In this document: one piece after another, positions 50,089 through 62,109 of the stretch
Layout: each line of letters opens with the position of its first letter
Position numbering within the stretch: position 1 is the first letter of the stretch
NCBI GenBank assembly: GCA_003508835.1
Contig: PUFA01000284.1
Span: 514,501 to 578,500 of the forward strand
Reading direction: 5' to 3'
Length of the DNA: 64,000 bases
Source of the DNA: Eonycteris spelaea
Lineage: Eukaryota; Chordata; Mammalia; Chiroptera; Pteropodidae
The notes under the pieces: model-generated
What the model was told of the DNA's origin: nothing
Seen by the model: only the letters and a program-made list of their open reading frames with translations
Databases searched by the model: none
Made by a program: the position numbers and the translations under genes

Positions 50089-50742
50089 CAGTTCATGTGC
50101 TGCATAACAATGTTTTGATCAACAATGGGCCGCATATAGGACAGTGGTCCCATAAAATTATAATGGAGCGGAAAAAATCCTATCATCTAGGATGTCATAG
50201 CAGTGATAACATCATAGCTGTCATAAAGCTCATAGCTGTTGTAAAAGTGTTACACATGTGTTCGTGGTAATTCTACTGTAATCAAACCTACTGTATTGGC
50301 CAGTTCTATAAAAGCGCAGCGCATGCAATTTGTACAGCACATAGTACTTGATAATAATAATAATAAACGCCTATGTTACTGGTTTATGTGTTTGCAATAC
50401 TACATTTTTTAATCATTACTTTAGTATACTCTTTCTACTCATAAAAAAAAGTTTGCTGTAATACATTATACCATATACACTGACAGAAGCCTCATACATC
50501 TCATGCTTACCACACATCTTAATTTTCTCTTGAGCTTGATTTAATCTCCTGTGATTTTGTATGGTAACAGGTTCTGCAGGCATATAGCCTAGAAGCAGCA
50601 GGCTTAACCATATAACCCTAGGTCTGTACTAGCTATACCATCTAGGTTTGTGTGGTGAACTCTATGATGTTCACACGAGGACGAAATCACCTAACGGCAC
50701 ATCTCCCAGAACACAGCCCCATTATTAAGCAGTACATGATTA
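50089..50742 (+). mobile_element. Tigger-type (TcMar) DNA transposon
   Basis: The ends are imperfect inverted repeats: 'cagttcatgtgctgcataac' on the left and 'attattaagcagtacatgat' on the right, with a TA before the left end. Internal blocks include 'gggccgcatataggacagtg', 'gtcccataaaattataatgg', 'actctatgatgttcacacga' and 'gacgaaatcacctaacggca'. The transposase region is missing or unreadable, so this is a non-autonomous derivative. The exact family name is uncertain. Confidence 0.75.
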
Positions 50743-50764
50743 ATTAAACAAGGAAGCCATTAGA

Positions 50765-51033
50765 CCTAGGTGGTTCTAATGCAAACCAAAAATAAGCCTC
50801 AGAGTTACTCAATCAAAACTTTAAGGACAGCCAATCACAAACAGCCAACGAGTCTTTAAGCTATAGCCAATCAATAATTTCCTTGCTTTGCTTCTGTCTT
50901 TTCTCTATAAAAATCTCTCCTTGAGCTTCTGTCATTGGAGTGCTCCTAACCATTTCTGGTTTTGGCAGTGCCTGATTTGAATCAATTCGTACTCAAATAA
51001 ACTTCAAATTTACAATATGGCCCAGTTTATTTT
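50765..51033 (+). mobile_element. ERV1-type LTR segment with promoter motifs
   Basis: Two CCAAT boxes ('agccaatcacaaacagccaa' and 'tagccaatcaataa') precede a TATA-like 'ctataaaaatc' near 50906. A poly(A) signal 'caaataaact' lies at 50994, followed by the T-rich 'cagtttattttttaa'. The order is that of a gammaretrovirus-like LTR U3-R-U5. The left boundary with the Tigger-type element is not resolved, and no internal viral genes are present. Confidence 0.6.
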
Positions 51034-51589
51034 TTAATGAGAGCAACCAGAAGGGATCTGCATTCTGGATAGTGTGGTGAGTATAGGTGAGGCTTTAATT
51101 TCTCTTAGACATTTAACTATCTTGAAAGAAGACAGCCTAGGGAGACACTGTTCAATGGAGAAGAGTAGGGCCAAGGAATTGATGGAGAAACATATATCTA
51201 GAGCTCTGATGACATTATGAACCTCTAGATTAAGCAATCCAAAATCGTATATTCCTCAAACCTCTCTGTCAGCAAAAATATCTTCTTCTGGGGTAAACCA
51301 TTTTGATTTGGATTTTCCATCTTTGCAACTAAATGATATTTATTCATGTAGAGTTTAGAACCAGAAATAGTGCATTGAGAGAGATTTAAGTTAATATATG
51401 GAATTGGCTAAGCTGAATTAGGGAGAAAGGTAATGAGGATTGTTATCTGGGTTGAGAAATTGCCACCCTTTGTTACATGGTATGAAAACACCTTGTTAAA
51501 CTGGTAGCAGTTGTACCTTTAGTCTCAGACTTTTATATCTATTGAGGCAAAAGTATTAAATGATTCAGTAGGAAATTTTCAAGATATTA

Positions 51590-51735
51590 GGGGTGTTTTT
51601 TTGCCAATATATGTTAACTATTTACCCTACACCAGGCATTATTTTACTTGTATTAACTCATTTAACACTCAAAAATAACCAATGACACAGGTATGATTAA
51701 ATCCATTTTACTGATGAGGAAACTGCAGCTCTCTT
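51590..51735 (-). repeat. MIR SINE
   Basis: 'ctacaccaggcattatttta', 'cttgtattaactcatttaac', 'catttt' and 'actgatgaggaaactgcagc' are antisense MIR blocks in order. Confidence 0.65.
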
Positions 51736-51913
51736 TTCTAAGGACCAAAGGAAAAGAGAATAATAACTGGAAGAACATTAACTTTCCTCAGAGTGATCCT
51801 TTTGGCCTGTTCCAAGCAATCAAATTTGACTAGAAGTTGACTTTGCACAGATGGAAAAAGGCTGATTTACCCCATGTTAAATTAGTTACAAGAAAAGTTG
51901 TGGGGAAGAGGTA

Positions 51914-52075
51914 TAGTCTTCGTTTGGTATCCAAGGGGAAATGGTTCCAGGATGCTTCACAGATACTCAAATTAGTGGATGCTCAAGTACTTTAACATGG
52001 ACTGGCATAGAAAATGCATCCAGAGAGATTGGTCGAGTCCAGTTGCAAACCCCATAGATACGGAAGGGCAGACTA
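51914..52075. mobile_element. MER2-like miniature Tigger element
   Basis: The ends are inverted repeats (left 'tagtcttcgtttggtatcca', right 'catagatacggaagggcaga' then 'cta') and are flanked by TA on both sides (51912-51913 and 52076-52077). Internal 'ggaaatggttccaggatgct' and 'agtggatgctcaagtacttt' match MER2-type elements. Only about 160 bp remains. Confidence 0.75.
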
Positions 52076-52744
52076 TATTAGTGAGTGATAAAATTGGCAC
52101 CCTAAAACAGTCTCATTATACCTAGGCACTTCCCAAATAAACTCTGGTAAATTCATGACATGAAAAGGGGACCATCCTCTCTCATCACAAAGATGTAGAT
52201 GAGTGATTCCTCCACACCCACACCACACCCACTCCCCTAGCCCATTGCCCTGAATTGCTCCCAAGAAAGAACAAGGCAGAGGTCATTGAAGCAACACCTA
52301 TTTCTGGCAGACAAATTTCTCATGCCAGGTTATTAACTCAAAGACCATGATCTAATAAGAACCCTGGTTTTGTTACTATCCCTTGAAAGTTTAATAAAGG
52401 AGTTTAAGTTCTGATTAAAATTCAATTAAAGAATTAAGAAATAGTTTGAAGGCAAAAACCTTCAAATAATTAGTGAGGAACTAAGAAAGCTGATGGCTCT
52501 ACCCCCCAAGCACTTCTCAGGCTCCATGCCAAGAAAAAGAGTACTGGGTGAAGCACAAAGGTAAATTCTATTCAAATTATTAGCCAAGATGTGATCTCAG
52601 TGATAATGGATAAAGGGGCATACCTCCCAGCAGAGTGTAGAGTAACAGATCAGCTGATTAAAAATTTACTTTACTACCAGATCGAGAGTCTGTGTTATTC
52701 TGGTCCAGCAGGAAACATATGTGTTACAGGCCATTGATTAATAT

Positions 52745-52830
52745 AGGAGTCCCCCCTTATCCTTAGGGGTATGTTACAAGACAGAACCATAAATATACTA
52801 TATTTTTTTAACAGACTAAAGTATGTGGAC
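52745..52830 (+). mobile_element. Left end of a Tigger/MER2-type element
   Basis: 'gagtccccccttatccttag', 'gggtatgttacaagacagaa' and 'atatactatatttttttaac' match the left end of a Tigger-derived MER element. The right part is not recognisable. Confidence 0.5.
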
Positions 52831-53008
52831 CAACACTCCTCCCCATACCTGCATTTGTAAATAAAATTGCATCAAAAACAGCCACACCATTCTATTTTGA
52901 ATTTTCTATGGGCTGCTGTTTGCACTGCATTACAACAGCTAGCAGAATAACTGCCTCAGAGATAGTATGACTCACAAGGCATAAAATATTTAAGATCTAG
53001 CACTTAAA

Positions 53009-53025
53009 ACACACACACACACACA

Positions 53026-53054
<29 letters not shown>
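53009..53054 (+). repeat. (CA)n microsatellite
   Basis: About 22 CA units with one AA interruption. Confidence 0.97.
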
Positions 53055-53057
<3 letters not shown>

Positions 53058-53079
53058 GTACTAGAGAATCCTGGTTTTG

Positions 53080-53530
53080 GATCTGGCTGCAGCAATGTGA
53101 TTCTGCTTTGGGGGTAGCACACTATCCACACTTTCAATCAGTCACTAGGACTCACAAGACCTAGAATCAGTTATACTTAGGGAATGTTTATCACAAAAAA
53201 AAAAAAAAAAAAGATACACAATAGGATCAACAGGGGGAAAAGATGCATAGAGTAGAGTTTGTTAGTAACTAAGCACAGGTTTCCAGTCTTCCTTCATGGA
53301 AGTCACACAGTATGCGCTACTGTTCCTCCAACAGTGAATTGTAGCCCTTGCAAAGTGTTTCTACCCAAGAAAGTCTGTTTGTCACAGAGTGCAGAACTTT
53401 TTATTGGAGGTTGACTGTGTAGATACATTCACCTATATGGCCAGCCGTGATTTCTAAAACTCCAGACCCCAAGAAGGAAACACGTGTCCATTAGAAAATA
53501 GCTTGTTCAGCATAAGCTATCTTTTCAAGT
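53080..53530 (-). mobile_element. Possible ERV LTR
   Basis: The + strand has 'cagtcactaggactcacaag', 'gggaatgtttatcacaaaaa' (A run 53194-53212), 'tcaacagggggaaaagatgc', 'agactccaga'-like blocks and 'ttcagcataagctatctttt'. I remember these from a laurasiatherian LTR family. An antisense AATAAA lies in 'ctttttattgg' near 53400. Boundaries and family are uncertain, and no viral genes are present. Confidence 0.4.
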
Positions 53531-54229
53531 ATAGGGATACAGTTCTGGATGGTCTCTTTGGAGGTAAATGAGATAAGTACATTGAAATAGGCCTCAGCAT
53601 ACCTTTATGGGGAAAAGACTGGCATATGGACTATGGTGCAGTCAAGTGGTAAACTAACAGATGCTTGCCTCCCCAGCATTCTCCCCCCTAAACAATACCT
53701 GGATTTCTTTTGGAGAATCACCTCTTCTCAGCCAGAAGTTATTTGCAGGATATACTGACCCTCTGTTTCTGGGTTGGACCCTAACAGCTATCCTAATTTA
53801 TCTAGCCACAGTGATTGTTTCAGAAATTATTACCTGTTCAGATTTATGGCAAAAAGAGCCTTTTTATATAGATTCTACTCTTGTGGGAACTATTTTTTTT
53901 TTAAAATAGCTGCTCTTTTCATTTTGTTTAGTGTGGCACATGTGTGGCCTGGATGTTTGCCCTGTCACTTTTGCTGCCACATTATCTAGTACACCTTTGT
54001 ATGATGTCCAAGCTCTCAAAAGTAGGTAGTTGGAAAGGCAACAACTAAGAGTGAGAAAGGAGAGAAAGAGAGCTCGAACCTGAAAGACATATGACCCTGA
54101 ATCAAACAGCTCCGCTAATGCTCATATCCTCTGGGTTTCATATTAGGTGGGAAGGAAAATAAAATTTACCTCGTTTAAACCCTCTGCGCTGGGATCCCTG
54201 TACTAACAATAAACATTCCTGACTAATTA

Positions 54230-54340
54230 AAATATCATTATTCTTCCTTATGAGTGAGAAAACTAAGACATAAAAAAGTTAAATATTTGCCCACAGTCAA
54301 CAACTAGAATGAATGGCAGAGACACAGGATTCAGAGAGTA
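54230..54340 (-). repeat. MIR SINE fragment
   Basis: 'gtgagaaaactaagacataa', 'atttgcccacagtcaacaac' and 'gaatggcagagacacaggat' match the antisense MIR core. Confidence 0.6.
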
Positions 54341-54605
54341 TTTATCTTTATGGCCAAAATTGACATATTTTTTTCCTAATTCTGCAGCCACTAGAGAAGT
54401 TTCTTGTTGAACTAATCTTGCATTTGCCACCAGAATCAGCTGTATATTTGAGACTTATCATACATTCAGATGTTACATGGAAATTTGTTGTAGCATCATT
54501 GGGTTTTTTTGTTATCCTTTTATTTTTGTATCTCTTTTTTTTCCCCATTTTGGTGAAATATAAGACAATTTGTTGCTCGTGTTTACATTGTACAATTCGA
54601 TGAGT

Positions 54606-56990
54606 TTTTTTTTAATTATAGTTGGCATACAACAATATATTAGTTTCAGTTGTATAGCATAGTGAATTAGTGAATAGAGATCTACATAAGTCATAAAGTG
54701 ATCACCCCACTAAATCGAGTACTCCTCTTCCCTCTTACATATTTATTACATTATTAACTATTTTCCTTATGCTACACTCTAAATCTCCATGTTTATTTTG
54801 TAACCATCCTTTTGTTCTTCTTAATCCCTTTGCCCTTTTTCACCATCTACCCCAATCCTCTGCCCATCTAGTAGCCCTCAAAATATTCCTTGTAAATATG
54901 GATTTGTTTCCATTGCTGTTGTTGTTTGTCTTGTTCTTTAGATTCCACATGTACACAAAATCACGTGATATTTGTCTTTCTTTATCCAACCCATTTCATT
55001 CACTGTAATACCCTCTAGGCCCATCAAGGCAATATATTTTTCATCCTCTTCCTTTTAGTCTGTGTGTGTCTTTTAATCTGAAGTGAGTCTCCTATAGGCG
55101 ACATATGTAGAGGTCTTGTTTTCTTATTCATTCAGCCACTCTATCTTTTGGTCGGAGCACTTAATTCTTTTCCACTTGAGGTACTTATTGATAGAAATGT
55201 AGTTATTATCTCTTTATTCATGTTTTCAATGTATGTTTTTTCTTCTTAAAGGAGTCCCTCTAACATTTCCTATAATACTGGCTTGATGTAGATAAATACC
55301 TTTAGTTTATTTTGTCTTGGAAGCTCTCTATCTGTCCTTTGACTCTAAATGACAGCTTTGCTGGATAAAGACTTCTTGGTTGCAGATTCTGGGTTTTCAT
55401 CACATCAAATATTTTGTACCAAGCCCTCTGTCCTGCATAGTTTCTTTTGAGGAATCAACTGCCAGTATTATGGATACTCCCTTGTAGATAACAGCTTTTC
55501 TCTTGCTGCTTTTACGATTCTATCTTTGTATTTAACCTTTGGCATTTGAATGATAACGTGTCTTGGTATGGGTCTCTTTGGGTTCATTTTTTTGAGGGAC
55601 TCAGCTTCCTGGAGTTGTATGTCTATTTCCTTCACCAGGTTAGGAAAGTTTTCCATTATATCTTCAAATAGCTCTTCAATTTCTGTTTTCTTTCAGATAC
55701 CTCTATGACCTGGATATTTTTACATTTAATTTTGTCCCATAAGCTCTTTAAATTTTTGTTATAGTCTTGGCTTCTTTTTCTTACAGTTCTGATTGGATGT
55801 CCTTGGTTGCCCCATCCTCTGCATTGGTGGTTTGATCATCTTCTTTATCCACTCTGTTGATTTCCTCTAATATATTCTTCATCGCAGATAATATGTTCTC
55901 CATTTCTGATTGGTTAGTTCCTTTTTATAATTTCCATTTCCATTTTTATGTTTTTTATCCCATTAAAGTTCTCACTGAGTTCATCCACACTTCTCCTAAT
56001 CTCTATGGGCATCTTTAAAACCAGTGTTTTGAACTGTGCAACTGTTAGATTACTTGACCCTATTATTCCTAGATTTGTGTTCTTTCTCATTTGGTTTCTG
56101 ATTCTTTGTCTTCCCGTTTTGGCTGCCTTTCTGTGTTTGTTTCTATGTACTAAGCAAAGCTCCTAAGTCTCCCAGTCTGATTAGTGTGGCTTCGTGTAGT
56201 AGGTGTCCAGTGGCACAGTCCTGAGAGGGGTTCAGCTGCAGGCCAAGTTTAGCTCCAGCTGGAGTCCCTCTGCGGCCACCTCTTAAGATTCAGCAAACAA
56301 TTCACAGATGTTGCGCTTGTAGTTGCCCTAAGAGGCCATGTCAGAAACCGAGACCAGCTGCCACCAGTGTGGGTTTTGGGATTGGCTCAGTAAGGAGCAC
56401 CAGACTCAGCAAGTATACAATTGAATGTGGCTTAGGTAGGCTTGCGAGTTAGGGGAGGCGAAATTTCAAAAAACCTTCTGGACAGAGTGATCTCTCTTAT
56501 CCAGTTCCATGACGTCTCAGCTATAGTGGGGCCATGTCCACACATTGGGAGAGGGGAGAGCTCAACAGAGGAAAAATGGATACAGCTGGCACTTCTGCCC
56601 AGGAGAGAGACTCGCTTACGTCCCTCACTCCTACAACTCCGTTTCCCCGTGTAAGTCCCTAGTGTCCCCCGTGCAGCTGACCAGGCGCTCAGAGCGAATA
56701 GGCCCATCAACTGCAAAATATCTGCTGGCATATACGGCCCCCTTAAGAGGAGTCTGCAGCTGCTGGATGCTGCTGCCACAGGCTCTATCCCACTCAGCCT
56801 CTTGGGACGAGGCAGCCTCATGTCTTCACCCCCTCCTACCTTCTACTGTTGCAGGTTGATTAATTATTTTTCTCCCTAGCTGTACTGCATCTGTTCCCAG
56901 GTACCTTTACTTCCTATTTGTTCCATGTTTCTGTCCCAACTTTGAAGTGGTTGTGAGAGGGATGAAAAAATCCTCTATCATCTACACCAT
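54606..56990 (-). mobile_element. Internally deleted L1 retrotransposon with both ends
   Basis: Reading 3' to 5' on the + strand: a T tail at 54606-54614; L1 3' UTR to about 55040 ('agttggcatacaacaatata', 'attccacatgtacacaaaat', 'cattcactgtaataccctct'); the start of ORF2 at about 55045-55250 ('agtctgtgtgtgtcttttaa', 'tgaagtgagtctcctatagg'); ORF1 at about 55255-56010; and a GC-richer 5' UTR at about 56150-56990. The ORF1 C-terminal region is legible at 55468-55656 on the minus strand (ENFPNLVKEIDIQLQEAES, then PRHVIIQMPKVK and KAAREK). The rest of the endonuclease and the whole reverse transcriptase of ORF2 are absent. A full L1 is 6-7 kb and this one is about 2.4 kb. The open frames at 56432-56859 lie in the 5' UTR. 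Confidence 0.75.
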
Positions 56991-56999
56991 TTTTAGGTC

Positions 57000-58440
57000 C
57001 TTCCAGCATCATTAGTTTTGTAGCTGTTAAAGCTCTACAAATTGAGAATATATGAACCTTAATGTGAAAACAGAGTGAAGACCAAACTGACTAGCTCTTT
57101 GGTTTTGTGTTCTCCTTCTCCTCTTCATACACTATTACTTTATTCCTGAGTCATATATGGAGTCTTTACTATTGGGGGATTCCTTAAGAACAGATTTTAG
57201 GTTCAAAAGTTAGACCTGAATAAAAACAGTTGAATTTAACTTCTAGTAGCAACAACCATTGCAAATGATTTTACTAGGGTAGTCTATAATTGTATTTATC
57301 AAATATCCATGCTTGTGTATAATCTCACTTATATTCATAAAAAAATTACTACGTATGTCCCCAGAAAGAAAAAGGTGAAGTATAACTGTGGGGAAATATC
57401 TTTTCAAATATTCTCATACTGTGAGCCTATTATAAGTGCAAAAGATTAAAGATATAGTATAAAGGTATATATTTAAATGACTACAAATAATTTTTTAACT
57501 GGGGCTGCCTAGGGTACATCAGTAACCCCTAAATAATCAAAGGCTATTGCTGCAGGCAAGGTCCAAAACCACCTGCTTGTATAAAGAACTTTAGATGACA
57601 GGACTGATATTCTGCATGTATATTGATACTTCTTAAACAATGACTTAAAAAAATTAAAAATATCTATCCAAAACTGACAGAAGGCAAACAGATTGAGAGT
57701 TGAGTTTGTAATTCTGTTACCAACTCATCCTTTGCCTTGTGTAGAAACATAATAATTTCTTAGGCTGTTTCTAAATTTCCTACCCTGTATTATTATCTAG
57801 AGGAGAAAAGAAAAGTCACGTTATACTGGAACTTAAATAGATATCCTTTACCCACCCCATACAACCTCAAGCAAAATTATGAAATGTGGTAGATTTATTT
57901 TATTTCCTAAGTCCACCTTAAGTCCTACCTTTGTATAAAAAGTGTACTAAACTAGTTACACTATTATTTTAGATTTTTTTGTACAACCATAGAAATACAT
58001 ATTAAAGCAGACTTAATAACATGCATATATAGAGAGAGAAAGGTAGAAAACATAAATTTTATTTCAATTATATACTTTAGTATGTAGTTTAAATATGTTA
58101 TACATAATTATGTATTACATATGTAATATAATGTATTATATATTTAATATACATATATAATTGAAACAAAAGTTATACAAAGCAATTCTTACTGGTACTT
58201 TATGTAATGCACTGTGACATTTTTAATTCTATTCTGTCCTTTTTTTTTCTTTGTTAAAGTCTAGTCACAACCTGACTTATTAAACTGATTTCAAAACCTG
58301 CTAATGGGGTATGACTCACAAATTAAAAAGCAATAATTTACAGTGAGAAAGAAATATTCATCAATGTCCAAAATTTCTACTTCAGTAAATTAAATGGCAA
58401 CAAGGATAAGAACCAATTGAAAGAGACCTAATAGTAAACT
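57000..58440. other. Unassigned AT-rich sequence
   Basis: No gene or confident repeat. Low-complexity TA-rich words occur at 58080-58165. Confidence 0.4.
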
Positions 58441-58554
58441 ATAAAACAGTGAGGACATGGGAATATTATCTTGAAAGTTTTCCCTGCACTTGGGAGATTC
58501 TTCTACCGAGACAGTGTTTTCTTCTTGCAAAGCTGACAATAAGACCACTTAGTT

Positions 58555-58700
58555 ATCCAAGCCTCCCTTACAGTAGGTATGGCCAGGATAAAAGTAATGT
58601 ATGCCACTTCTAGGACTGGTTATGTCTTCTTATGCAGGGTCCCCATCCTCTACCTCCTGACCTGATGCAGATCAGCAGAGTGGTCTCTAAAGCCAGAAAT
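58555..58700 (+). mobile_element. Possible MLT1-type LTR fragment
   Basis: 'aagcctcccttacagtaggt', 'atggccaggataaaagtaat' and 'gtatgccacttctaggactg' resemble the block 'cttgcagctaggtgtggcca' to 'gcaacttccaggact' of an old LTR. Confidence 0.35.
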
Positions 58701-58796
58701 TGAAAATAGCAAGCCTAGATACCATAATCATTACTTTCTGTTTTAAAAGTGTGTTATTTCATCTGTTTGTTTCTTATGATTTCTGATGCATTTGGA

Positions 58797-58886
58797 GATT
58801 ATATATGTATATATATATGTGTGTATATATATATACACACATATATATATATATATATGTATATAAATGTGTGTATATATATATAT
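58797..58886 (+). repeat. (TA)n/(TG)n low-complexity tract
   Basis: Mixed TATATG, TGTGTA and TACACA units. A Tyr/Ile-rich frame here is an artefact. Confidence 0.9.
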
Positions 58887-58899
58887 TGCTTTATCTTTT

Positions 58900-59600
58900 T
58901 TATGACTTTTCTTTGATTATTTTTCTTCCTGCCTGCCTTAGATTAATCAAATTTTCTTTATTCCCCTCTATTGATTTGGAAAATATATTTAGTATTTATA
59001 TTTTTGAGTGGTTGCACTGAAAATTTAAGAGTCATAAATTACTTGAAGTTAGCCAGTATCACTGCCAAGGCCCGGTCTTCTCTATTTATTTTTCTTCTTA
59101 TGGAGTACATTTTTTTAGTACTTATTTCACTGAAATTTAATACACACTGAATTGTCTTAGTTTTTGTTTGGTAAATCTTTATTCACTTTTTTTCCTACAT
59201 GACAGTTTTGTAGGGTAAAATTTTTCATAGTAACAGTTGTTTTTTCTATATTTTAAATATACTATTCATTTATGTTCTCAGTAATTTGCATTTTCATAGT
59301 AATTCCTCATAGAAATTTGCATTTAGCCTAAGATTATTCTTTCAAAGGTAAGTCATTTTTTCTTTCTATTGGCCCTTACAATTTTCCAACATCTTTGGTG
59401 TTTTTCAAATTTCCAATGATACAGGCAGTGATTTTTAAATACATTGCTTTAGATATGATACGCTTCTTTATCTTAGGACTCTTGATTTATTTAAGCTACA
59501 TATTGCATTTCTAGATTTTTTTTCAATTTGCTAGTTCTTTGTTTATAGTGTTCTATTATTTCATTATGGTTTATATGTATAGATTATATGTTTTTATATT
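58900..59600 (-). mobile_element. Possible degenerate L1/HAL1 sequence
   Basis: T-rich sequence with weak echoes of antisense L1 ORF1, such as 'agttttgtagggtaaaattt' and 'attctttcaaaggtaagtca'. Low certainty. Confidence 0.2.
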
Positions 59601-60469
59601 TTATTATTTTCAACACACAACTTATACTCATCTTTTATACTTTTCCAGAGTTTCAAATTCTTAGTCTTGAGAAAAATTTAACTCTTGTTTAGTATGTCTG
59701 TTTACTCTTTCTACTGTAGAATATTCCTAATGTACTTGATAATTTGTGTGTTTGAGAGAGAGAGCATCTGTAATAGCCTATATGTTTTCTTTTATTTTTG
59801 CTGTTATTTTTATTGGAGATAGGAGGTACCATTTGTTCTGATTTGAGAAAGTGTCCTCTGTAGAGACATCCACCATTTCTTTCACCAACTGTTCAGCAAC
59901 TTCACAAGTAGAAGCAAGTTTTTACATTAATGTCTCATCTTGTATTTCAAAAAGTCTTTCCATCATTTAAGCTTTAGATTCTTACACTGTATTTTTGTTT
60001 TCCCTCTGTGGGAGATTTTTCTTCTAATCAGACTCCCAAATAGGAACAAGCTAAAAAGAGGTAGAATTTTCTAATCCTCAATTCACAGAGCATGTTCAAA
60101 TTTGTACAAACTTTGGTTTCATTTTCTAACCTTGCACAGTTACTGAGCTATATCATCTGCTTCCTCAAGGGCTTCAATGGGCCAGCCTCTAGCTGTTAAA
60201 GCCGATATCTCTGTCCACTGCATACTCATCCCTAACTTTTTTGCTCAGCTGTCACAGCATCTGTTTGAATTCTTACTGCTCTGGCTTCGAGGGTTCTGGT
60301 TGTTACATCTTTCCCTTGATAGGTAGAAATTTACTCTGTTCTTTTAAATTTGCAGGGAAATTAATGTTTGGGTTACATTTCTTTTACAGCACTGTTATTT
60401 GTGGTTGAAAATGATTCTATATGAATTTAGGTGGCCATAATGCTAAAAAAATAAGTTTATTGTCTTATT

Positions 60470-60892
60470 TACTCTTTATTTATTTACTTTATTTATTTAT
60501 TTATCTCCTCTTTATTTATTTACTTTTTATGGTGACAATGGTTAATGAAATCCAATAAGTTTCAGCTATACACTTCAACAGTAAGGCATATATATATATT
60601 TACACTGTGTTCCCCTCCCATAGTTAGATTTCCCCTTTCCCCTCCTCTCTGGTAACCACTAGTCTATTGTCCATATCCATGAGTCTCTGTTTGTTTGTCC
60701 TGTTCATTTGTTGCTTTTAGGTTTATATCCCACAAACAAGTGATAGCATGGAATTTTCCACTTTTTCTGTCTGGCTTATTCTGCTTAGCATGATAATTTC
60801 AAAGTCCATCTATGTCGTTGCAAATTGCAGCATTTCCTCTCTTCTTATGGCTGAGTAATATTCCATTGTATATATGTACCACAGCTTTGAAC
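60470..60892 (-). mobile_element. 5'-truncated L1 3' end
   Basis: Antisense L1: a (TTTA)n-rich tail, then 'ttatggtgacaatggttaat', 'ccctttcccctcctctctgg', 'tgagtctctgtttgtttgtc', 'tctgtctggcttattctgct', 'tatggctgagtaatattcca' and 'ttgtatatatgtaccacagc'. It is truncated abruptly at about 60892. A clear target duplication was not found. Confidence 0.85.
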
Positions 60893-61054
60893 TAGTGAAG
60901 AATCATAAAATGTTTAGCTAATAAATCTGATTAGGTGAATTACATGTAATTTAGAATTTTATTCAATAAATAAATTGAGGTAGAAATAGATCTAGTACAT
61001 TGAAATATTAAATTCTATGGGTTAATTAATCATAAAGAAAAACCATGATAAATT

Positions 61055-61322
61055 AGACTTTAAAAAAAAGAGTATATATGAATCATAAAGTTCAAAAACG
61101 AGAAAAACTATACTGATAGAAAACAGAAGAGTGGTTACCTCTGCATGTGGGATAGAGGAGGGACCAGAAGGGAGCATTAGGGAACTTCCTGGAGTGATGG
61201 AAAGGTTCTATTCCTTGATTGGAAATTGGGGTTACATCAGTATATACACCTGACAAAACATATTAAATTGTCACTTAAAATACTGTCTGTAAATTTTACC
61301 TAAAGTAAAAAGACAAAAAAAA
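61055..61322 (+). mobile_element. 5'-truncated L1 3' end
   Basis: 'gaaaacagaagagtggttac', 'gagcattagggaacttcctg', 'gagtgatggaaaggttctat', 'ggttacatcagtatatacac' and a terminal A10 match an old L1 3' UTR. A possible 9-bp flank match (tct-a/g-tgggt) lies at about 61015 and 61325. It points opposite to the L1 tail just to its left. Confidence 0.7.
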
Positions 61323-61724
61323 AATCTGTGGGTAGTAAAAATTGAGGACAGATATTTTAAAATCTTATCAACAGGATAAGCAAAAAAGTATTACTCTAAA
61401 ACAGTTTTTCTGGAGTTTCACTTCGTCAGGAGGACCATTCTGAATGCTTTCTAGAAGCTTTATCTACCCTTGAAGTTCTGGATTGTTTCTCATGCCTTCA
61501 AAAAGACAGCATAAAACATTTTGTTTTTTCAAATAGTAAAGAAGTAACCTAAAAGAGTTACATAACCACACAGCTATTTCACTCTTCCAACTAAATGCCG
61601 TTAAATAAAATGCTTACAATGTTAATGCTTGAGGCTTCATCCTAGTGCTAAAACCAAGACTTTTTTCATCATCAACTATAAAGATTATGAAGGTGAACTA
61701 AGAGCAAATTCTGTTGTTGATGTA

Positions 61725-62105
61725 TAAGGCAGAACCAAACACAGCTTGTCCATCTGTAACTCTCAAGTTTCTATACTGCCGTCAGGAAGAACAGTGCGGA
61801 TTTTGTCAATAAATTCAGCACACTTGACATGGATATTTAAGACCTGCAGGGAGCAGGGATTTACAGCATGCTGCCATTTTTACACAAAAAAGTTTCTTGT
61901 ATTCCTATAAAGTCGATGGGAAAGTAATAGGAGTGTGCTCCCTGAGGAGCTGGTCCTTTCACACATACTGTCATCGCAGATGCAGCTGGTGTTACAACTA
62001 TTTCATGCCTAGATCCCCAGTGAGGAGTCTTAGAAAGGCTTTGGGAGGTGCCGGTACAAGGGAGAGCGATGGGCAAGAAAAAAAGATCAAGAAAAGATAT
62101 GGGAG
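61725..62105 (-). pseudogene. Coding-like segment, possibly a decayed gene fragment
   Basis: On the minus strand one frame (61861-62112) reads through 83 codons and includes HEIVVTPAASAMTVCVKG. Directly downstream, in another frame, comes VLNIHVKCAEFIDKIRTV followed by LPDGS, and after a further shift RVTDGQAVFGSALYINN. The residue composition is protein-like. Six CpGs occur in a CpG-poor neighbourhood. The frame changes and stops suggest a decayed processed copy or exon remnant. I do not recognise the source protein. No clear poly(A) tail or target duplication is visible. Confidence 0.35.
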
Positions 62106-62109
62106 CAAA

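Noticed and set aside
56432..56859. 129-, 104- and 70-codon frames on both strands
   Set aside because: They lie in the GC-richer 5' UTR of the deleted L1 and overlap each other in several frames, so they are composition effects.
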